Below are positions 60,030 to 64,000 of a stretch of 64,000 nt of DNA, piece by piece; the stretch's first letter is position 1, and every line of letters starts with the position of its first letter. Made by a program: the position numbers and the translations under genes. The notes beneath the pieces were generated by a model that searched no databases, was not told the DNA's origin, and saw only the letters and a list, made by a program, of their open reading frames with translations. The stretch covers positions 1 through 64,000 of the forward strand of contig NZ_LWSK01000014.1 in NCBI RefSeq assembly GCF_001642955.1, in the 5' to 3' direction. Source of the DNA: Rubripirellula obstinata (lineage in GTDB: Bacteria; Planctomycetota; Planctomycetia; Pirellulales; Pirellulaceae).

Positions 60030-60788
60030 ATGGGTAAGCATGATCTTGAAGGCAAGGTTGTCGTCATCGCTGGCGGAGCTAAGAATCTGGGCGGTTTGAT
60101 CAGCCGAGACTTCGCCGGTCGCGGAATCGCGGGGCTGGCGATCCATTACCACAGCGACGCCAGCAAGTCCGATGCGGAGAAAACGATGGCGGAGGTGGAG
60201 AAGGCAGGCGTGAAGGTGATCACCGTTCAAGCAGATTTAACAAAGGTGCCCCAGTGTGTTCGACTCTTTGAAGAAACCGCGTCCAATCTCGGTGCTCCCG
60301 ATATCGCGATCAACACCGCCGGCATGGTGCTAAAGAAGTCGTTCGCGGAGACGGATGAAGAGGAGTATGACAGGATGTTCGCGGTGAACTCCAAGGCGGC
60401 ATACTTTTTTCTCCGTGAAGCGGGCAAGTCGCTCAACGACAACGGGAAAATTTGTACGGTGGTGACATCGTTGCTCGCCGCCTACACCGGTCTCTATTCA
60501 ACCTATGCCGGTGCCAAGGCTCCGGTCGAACACTTCACGCGAGCGGCTTCCAAAGAGTTCGGTGCGCGAGGCATTTCGGTGACGGCAGTCGGCCCCGGTC
60601 CGATGGATACACCTTTCTTCTATGGCCAGGAATCAGAGGAAGCGGTTGCCTATCACAAGTCGGCTTCCGCACTGGGCGGCTTAACGAAGATCGAGGACAT
60701 CGTTCCTCTGATTCGACTTCTGGTTACCGATGGCTGGTGGATCACCGGCCAAACCATCTTTGCCAACGGTGGCTACACGACACGGTAG
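60030..60788 (+). CDS. Short-chain dehydrogenase/reductase (SDR)
   Basis: 252 residues. NAD(P) loop VVIAGGAKNLGG (11-22), NTAG (95-98), catalytic Ser147, Tyr159 and Lys163 (LYSTYAGAKAPVEH), and the terminal ITGQTIFANGGYT are all in place. Reduces a carbonyl or oxidises an alcohol; substrate unknown. AraC regulator divergent; SnoaL-like gene follows in the same direction after 190 nt, so the three may serve one detoxification or metabolism response. ATG preceded by AAGAGGAACGAATT. Confidence 0.9.
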   Translation: MGKHDLEGKVVVIAGGAKNLGGLISRDFAGRGIAGLAIHYHSDASKSDAEKTMAEVEKAGVKVITVQADLTKVPQCVRLFEETASNLGAPDIAINTAGMVLKKSFAETDEEEYDRMFAVNSKAAYFFLREAGKSLNDNGKICTVVTSLLAAYTGLYSTYAGAKAPVEHFTRAASKEFGARGISVTAVGPGPMDTPFFYGQESEEAVAYHKSASALGGLTKIEDIVPLIRLLVTDGWWITGQTIFANGGYTTR

Positions 60789-60978
60789 ATCGTTCCAATG
60801 GATTCGGAACGCGGCGAAGCGTGGTGTTGTCGATGTCAACGATCGAAACGCGACCGTGTCGGCGGGCGAATTTTGCATGGGATTCCGTTCCGTCATGGGT
60901 TAGTGATAATTGATCGACAATCGCATCGCGAGTCGTTCGTGATTGCCAACAAACAATCCGCAAAGCAATCGACCAGCG

Positions 60979-61368
60979 ATGAGCGAACACCAGCAACTTC
61001 TTCAGAGTCTCTATGATGCTTTCAATGAGCGTGAGATCGAGACCATCATTTCAACGATGCACCCCGACGTTAAATGGGCCAATGGGCTCGATGGTGGTTT
61101 TGTTCACGGTCAAGACGAAGTGCGTCAGTACTGGACGAGCCAGTTTGAGAACATTCGATGCGATCTGGAGACACTGAATTTCGAGACCGATGAAGAGGGG
61201 CGAGAAGTCGTGACGGTTCATCAAGTCATCAAAGACCTGGAAGGCAACGTGCTGGCGGATGCTACCATTCAGCAAATATTCACAATTCAAGACGGCTCCA
61301 TCAGTCTCTACGAGATCGGTGATGCCGAGACGATCAAGGAAAGAATTGAAAAGGCAAAGACCGAGTAG
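60979..61368 (+). CDS. SnoaL-like / NTF2-fold protein
   Basis: 129 residues: MSEHQQLLQSLYDAFNEREI start with DVKWANGLDGGFVHGQDEVR and GREVVTVHQVIKDLEG, the pattern of SnoaL_2 domains (cone-shaped NTF2 fold). Often an isomerase, hydrolase or just a binder. ATG at 60979 replaces the longer start at 60943. Confidence 0.8.
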   Translation: MSEHQQLLQSLYDAFNEREIETIISTMHPDVKWANGLDGGFVHGQDEVRQYWTSQFENIRCDLETLNFETDEEGREVVTVHQVIKDLEGNVLADATIQQIFTIQDGSISLYEIGDAETIKERIEKAKTE

Positions 61369-61377
61369 CTGTCAAGA

Positions 61378-61605
61378 TCACGCTCCGCCACCGCCACCGT
61401 TCATGCCGTCGCCGGATGCGGACTGAGTCGGCTTGAGCGTCACGTCGGCCGAGACGACTTCTTTCAGGTTTGGGTTGACGTTGAAGTTCATCACTTCGCA
61501 GGTCAACGTCAGTGCTACTCCGGCGTCAGTGATGACAGTGGAGGAATTCAGTGGGCTGCTGGGCCGTGACGGGTTCTTGTGTTCAGCAGTCACGCCCACC
61601 CTCAA
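61378..61605 (-). CDS. Small hypothetical, probably a fragment
   Basis: 75 residues: VITDAGVALTLTCEVMNFNV then NPNLKEVVSADVTLKPTQSA and a Gly-rich end. It has the look of the C-terminus of a larger beta-rich protein; no signal peptide and no good start. Low confidence as a working gene. Confidence 0.3.
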   Translation of the reverse strand: MRVGVTAEHKNPSRPSSPLNSSTVITDAGVALTLTCEVMNFNVNPNLKEVVSADVTLKPTQSASGDGMNGGGGGA

Positions 61606-61681
61606 TCGAGTCCAGTAAGATTAGTGTGCGATTAGCGAAGATTAGTGTTCCAAAACAATTCACCGGCAAGAGAATAAAACG

Positions 61682-62071
61682 ATGTTCAAGCAAGAAGGTT
61701 ACGATTTGATGGGTGCCGCGTTCGAGGTCTACAACGAGCTTGGGTACGGCATGGCAGAAGAAATCTACCAATCAGCACTGGAAGTCGAACTGGGGCTGCG
61801 AAACATTGCATTCACCGCACAGGCCGAGCTGGACGTTTTCTTCAAAGGTCACTTGCTGACGCCAAAGCATCGTCCAGACTTGCTGGTGTTTGGAGAAGTC
61901 GTCGTGGAGTTGAAAGCGTTGAAGGAACTATGTTCGGATCACGAGGCTCAACTATTCAACTACATGCGCATAGCTCAAAAGCAAGTCGGCTACCTGATCA
62001 ATTTTGGAAAGAAGGGTGACTTGGAATGGAAACGGTTTGTCATCGACGACTTGCATACGAGGAACAGGTGA
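61682..62071 (+). CDS. GxxExxY family protein
   Basis: 129 residues. The name motif GMAEEIY (GxxExxY) is followed by a PD-(D/E)xK-like core: RPDLLVFGEVVVELKALKEL. Common in bacteria, often duplicated, function untested; a nuclease or NTP-binding role has been suggested from the core. ATG at 61682. Confidence 0.85.
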   Translation: MFKQEGYDLMGAAFEVYNELGYGMAEEIYQSALEVELGLRNIAFTAQAELDVFFKGHLLTPKHRPDLLVFGEVVVELKALKELCSDHEAQLFNYMRIAQKQVGYLINFGKKGDLEWKRFVIDDLHTRNR

Positions 62072-62108
62072 CGGAATTTTGAGAACACTAATCTACGCTA
62101 ATCGAACA

Positions 62109-62400
62109 CTAATGAAGAGCCGAGTGTGAGGCGTCTTTCGATGCTGGCGGTTCGACTTCGTCATCGACGTTCGCCAAGTTGACGGAGAGGTCATTGACGA
62201 TGCATTGACTTTTGCTTTGGCGAACTTGCCGAAGAAGTAGAGGACGAAGAACGCGATGAGCGACCACGTGACGATGTCTCGCATGGACGGGAACGGCCAG
62301 AGTTCTCGCAAGCGTTTGCCGGGACGACGAAGCCATTGGTTTTCGAGTTCGCCTTGTTCGTGGTTGCGAGGCAGGCTCGGGAACAAACCACCGCCGCCAC
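62109..62400 (-). pseudogene. Frameshifted small membrane protein gene
   Basis: One frame reads LPRNHEQGELENQWLRRPG, LRELWPFPSMRDIVTWS, LIAFFVLYFFGKFAKAK (membrane helix). A shift there leads into IVNDLSVNLANVDDEVEPPA, which continues to a stop at 62109. Each half alone looks truncated, so a one-base shift near 62205-62215 is proposed. Confidence 0.35.
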
Positions 62401-62609
62401 GGTCTTGTCCGTATTGTTGCGGTTGAAAGCACAGTGCTTTCGACGTTTCTTGGCGGCCGCGCCGCCACCCGAACCGCGTTGAGGTGACGGAGATTTGGTA
62501 GAATGATGGCGTCGAATTTCAAAGCAACTAGGGAAAAGCAGCAAGAAGCGCGAGCGTGTGTAACAGCCGTTGTGCGAAAGAGGCTAAGTCACAGGAACGC
62601 AAACTGACC

Positions 62610-62720
62610 ATGGGAAAACGGAAAAAGAAATCGCTGCCGCCTAGAGTCAAACGGATGAAGCGTCCGGCTAGGTTGCAGTCGGCGAAGAAGTGGATCGCTG
62701 GATATGAAGGTGAGAATCTG
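62610..62720 (+). pseudogene. N-terminal remnant of a conserved basic protein
   Basis: MGKRKKKSLPPRVKRMKRPA, RLQSAKKWIAGYEGENLLKG: I recall this lysine-rich start followed by a longer domain in proteins of planctomycetes and relatives. Here similarity stops at about 62720 and the frame runs on with unrelated sequence. Remnant of a gene. Confidence 0.45.
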
Positions 62721-62847
62721 CTGAAGGGTTATTACTCAATGGCGTTGAGCTTCACATCATCGGGAAAAATCACGAAACGTTCTGACTCGGGAAATTGCAA
62801 AGACAACCAAATCCAGATGGACGTTGGTTACCGGAATAGTACCACTC

Positions 62848-63048
62848 CTATTCGTCATCTGTCTCCGATGAGTCTTCTTTCGGTTCATCAAACTCAGGCG
62901 AGAACGGATCGAGCTCGACGACTTTGCCGTCGCGCTAAAGGACAATTGGCGTGTAATGTTTTCGAGCACGGTCGACGACAACCTTCCGAGTCTCTTTCAT
63001 CGCAGCGTTCGTTCGCTTGGAAAATTCGCTTTGATTGTCACGGATCAT
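62848..63048 (-). pseudogene. Small gene with in-frame stop
   Basis: ATG 63048: MIRDNQSEFSKRTNAAMKET then KVVVDRARKHYTPIVL, TAG, and continuing RDGKVVELDPFSPEFDEPK, ending in an acidic tail and TAG at 62848. Continuity on both sides of the TAG argues for a disabled gene. Its ATG overlaps the stop of the next small frame upstream (ATGA), so the pair was once an operon. Confidence 0.5.
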
Positions 63049-63167
63049 GTCAGCAGCTCTGGGGTTCGTTGGAGAATGGTGTCGTAGCCGGCGTCATCAA
63101 AAATCGTTCTGGTTAAATTCTCTTCCTCAACCACGATGACGGCTGGACGACTACTCATCATAAACAT
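63045..63167 (-). CDS. Small acidic ORF, probably truncated
   Basis: About 40 residues: MFMMSSRPAVIVVEEENLTR then TIFDDAGYDTILQRTPELLT. It ends in an ATGA overlap with the decayed gene. The 5' side adjoins a hairpin repeat that may have cut it. Confidence 0.35.
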   Translation of the reverse strand: MFMMSSRPAVIVVEEENLTRTIFDDAGYDTILQRTPELLT

Positions 63168-63177
63168 CGGGATGGCC

Positions 63178-63233
63178 GTAGTGGATCTTGTTAAAGATCC
63201 GTCACTGAATGGATCTTTAACAAGATCCACTAC
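63178..63233. repeat. GTAGTGGATCTTGTTAAAGA hairpin
   Basis: Arms GTAGTGGATCTTGTTAAAGA plus TCC and GGATCTTTAACAAGATCCAC plus TAC. It differs from the copy at 44261-44316 by the loop and one arm base. Confidence 0.9.
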
Positions 63234-63258
63234 CTTGAAATTTAGCTGCGTCCGACTG

Positions 63259-63771
63259 CTAAAAGTTCATGTCGTTTTCTTCTTGATCGTCATGCGCTAT
63301 TTCCGTGAACGACTCGTTGATTTGATCAATGCTGTTGGCGGGGTCGATCTCGTCTGGATCCCAGATTTCCATGCTTTCGTCCTCGTCGAGCAACCAGTCA
63401 AAGTGTTCGTTGTGGCGTATGCGATCCAATAAGTCTGGCTTGTTCTTTTGCAACCATTTCCAGCGACGCTTTTTTCGGGGATGGTGCGTTGCGATCTCCT
63501 GAACCAACCCGAAAAAGGAGCGAAACGCATCGTCTTCGATGTCGCTCATTGCATTCATCGTTTCGATGTTCCCGGCGGAAATGTTCTTTTGCGTTAGGAA
63601 GCCGAAGAGCGTTTTAAATGCGAGATGAGTTCTCCGTCGCCTGATATTCTCGGCCTTCGGGCGGGCTTCGCATTGGCGACAAATCCCCTGGCCTCGGGGC
63701 GGTGTGCTTCTGCAGTATTTGCAATATCGCTTTCGTCCTTGTCGTCGATTTCGTTTGAGGCGATTTCCCAT
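63259..63771 (-). CDS. Hypothetical protein with N-terminal zinc-ribbon-like motif
   Basis: 170 residues. Basic N-terminus with CKYCRSTPPRGQGICRQC (two CxxC pairs), helical middle, acidic tail (DDQEENDMNF). No family recognised. ATG at 63771. Confidence 0.6.
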   Translation of the reverse strand: MGNRLKRNRRQGRKRYCKYCRSTPPRGQGICRQCEARPKAENIRRRRTHLAFKTLFGFLTQKNISAGNIETMNAMSDIEDDAFRSFFGLVQEIATHHPRKKRRWKWLQKNKPDLLDRIRHNEHFDWLLDEDESMEIWDPDEIDPANSIDQINESFTEIAHDDQEENDMNF

Positions 63772-64000
63772 GCTTTGTTCGTGATCGCTACCGTTTCGGG
63801 TCGAGTGACAGAGGCTGGATCAAATGCTCGCCGATGTCGGGGGCTACACCATCGCTTGCGTTTGGCTCTGGCCACAGTGTTACAGGAGCATGCTGGATTG
63901 TCTTCTTATCCAAGCGGATCGCGGAGAAGTCGTCGTGGAGGAAATGGCGGACGCCGCATGAATGGGCGTCGCAACTTTGGCGGATGCCGGGCTTGCATTT
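63772..64000. other. Window edge, no confident gene
   Basis: A 45-codon plus frame (63824-63961; ends MLDCLLIQADRGEVVVEE...) is followed by an ATG at 63962 open at the window edge (MGVATLADAGLAF). Either could be fragments; nothing is recognised. Confidence 0.3.

Overview
The window looks like a chromosomal segment of a planctomycete, most likely a Pirellulaceae member related to Rhodopirellula. This is an inference from gene content: a TIGR03009-type secreted protein, several S1C serine-protease paralogues, a sulfatase, an NPCBM-type secreted protein, PQQ-type beta-propellers, DUF2805 (TIGR03643) and small Pro/Gly/Tyr-rich secreted proteins. GC is moderate, and the gaps between genes are packed with long palindromic repeats. 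No rRNA, CRISPR array or phage structural gene is visible.

Layout. 1-5.2 kb: SRP RNA beside dnaX, then a UbiA-like membrane protein overlapping a methyltransferase, and a CxxC membrane protein. 5.4-8 kb: a divergent (probably inactive) and an intact S1C protease in tandem. 8.1-13.5 kb: epimerase, MBL hydrolase, tRNA-Pro, then an OleD-like reductase, a ketosynthase and an acyl carrier protein. 13.7-24.2 kb, minus strand: TIGR03009 protein, TolC-like outer-membrane protein, and a tightly coupled operon of a C-terminally truncated SecA-like ATPase, an HlyD adaptor, a second adaptor with a large N-terminal domain and a PqqD-M50-HlyD fusion. 25-30.4 kb: sulfatase, two membrane proteins, a small secreted protein, a GT4 glycosyltransferase. 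30.4-36.6 kb: a secreted NPCBM-like protein and three S1C-type proteins, of which only the first keeps the catalytic triad. 36.6-42.1 kb: conserved hypothetical, PII protein, purine nucleoside phosphorylase, acyltransferase-3 with a repeat inserted in its 3' end, beta-propeller.

42.8-64 kb is accessory in character: VOC protein, DUF2805, HD hydrolase, a TacA/TacT-type toxin-antitoxin pair, an AlkD-like protein coupled to a UVR-motif zinc protein, a four-gene overlapping HNH/ADP-ribosyltransferase-like operon, a five-gene overlapping operon (vWA membrane protein, large GTPase, Hsp70/actin-like ATPase, two small membrane proteins) resembling SrfB/SrfC in architecture, a decayed DJ-1/PfpI gene, a YcaQ-like protein, an AraC regulator divergent from an SDR, a SnoaL-like protein, a GxxExxY protein, and a run of broken small genes to the window end.

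The two most promising undescribed systems are the SecA-core/HlyD/M50/TolC locus (possibly an export machine for a processed peptide or protein) and the vWA-GTPase-Hsp70-like operon (possibly a conflict or envelope-stress system). A third theme is at least six families of palindromic intergenic elements. Two show target-site-duplication-like direct repeats, and two sites carry duplicated gene 3' ends next to the hairpins.
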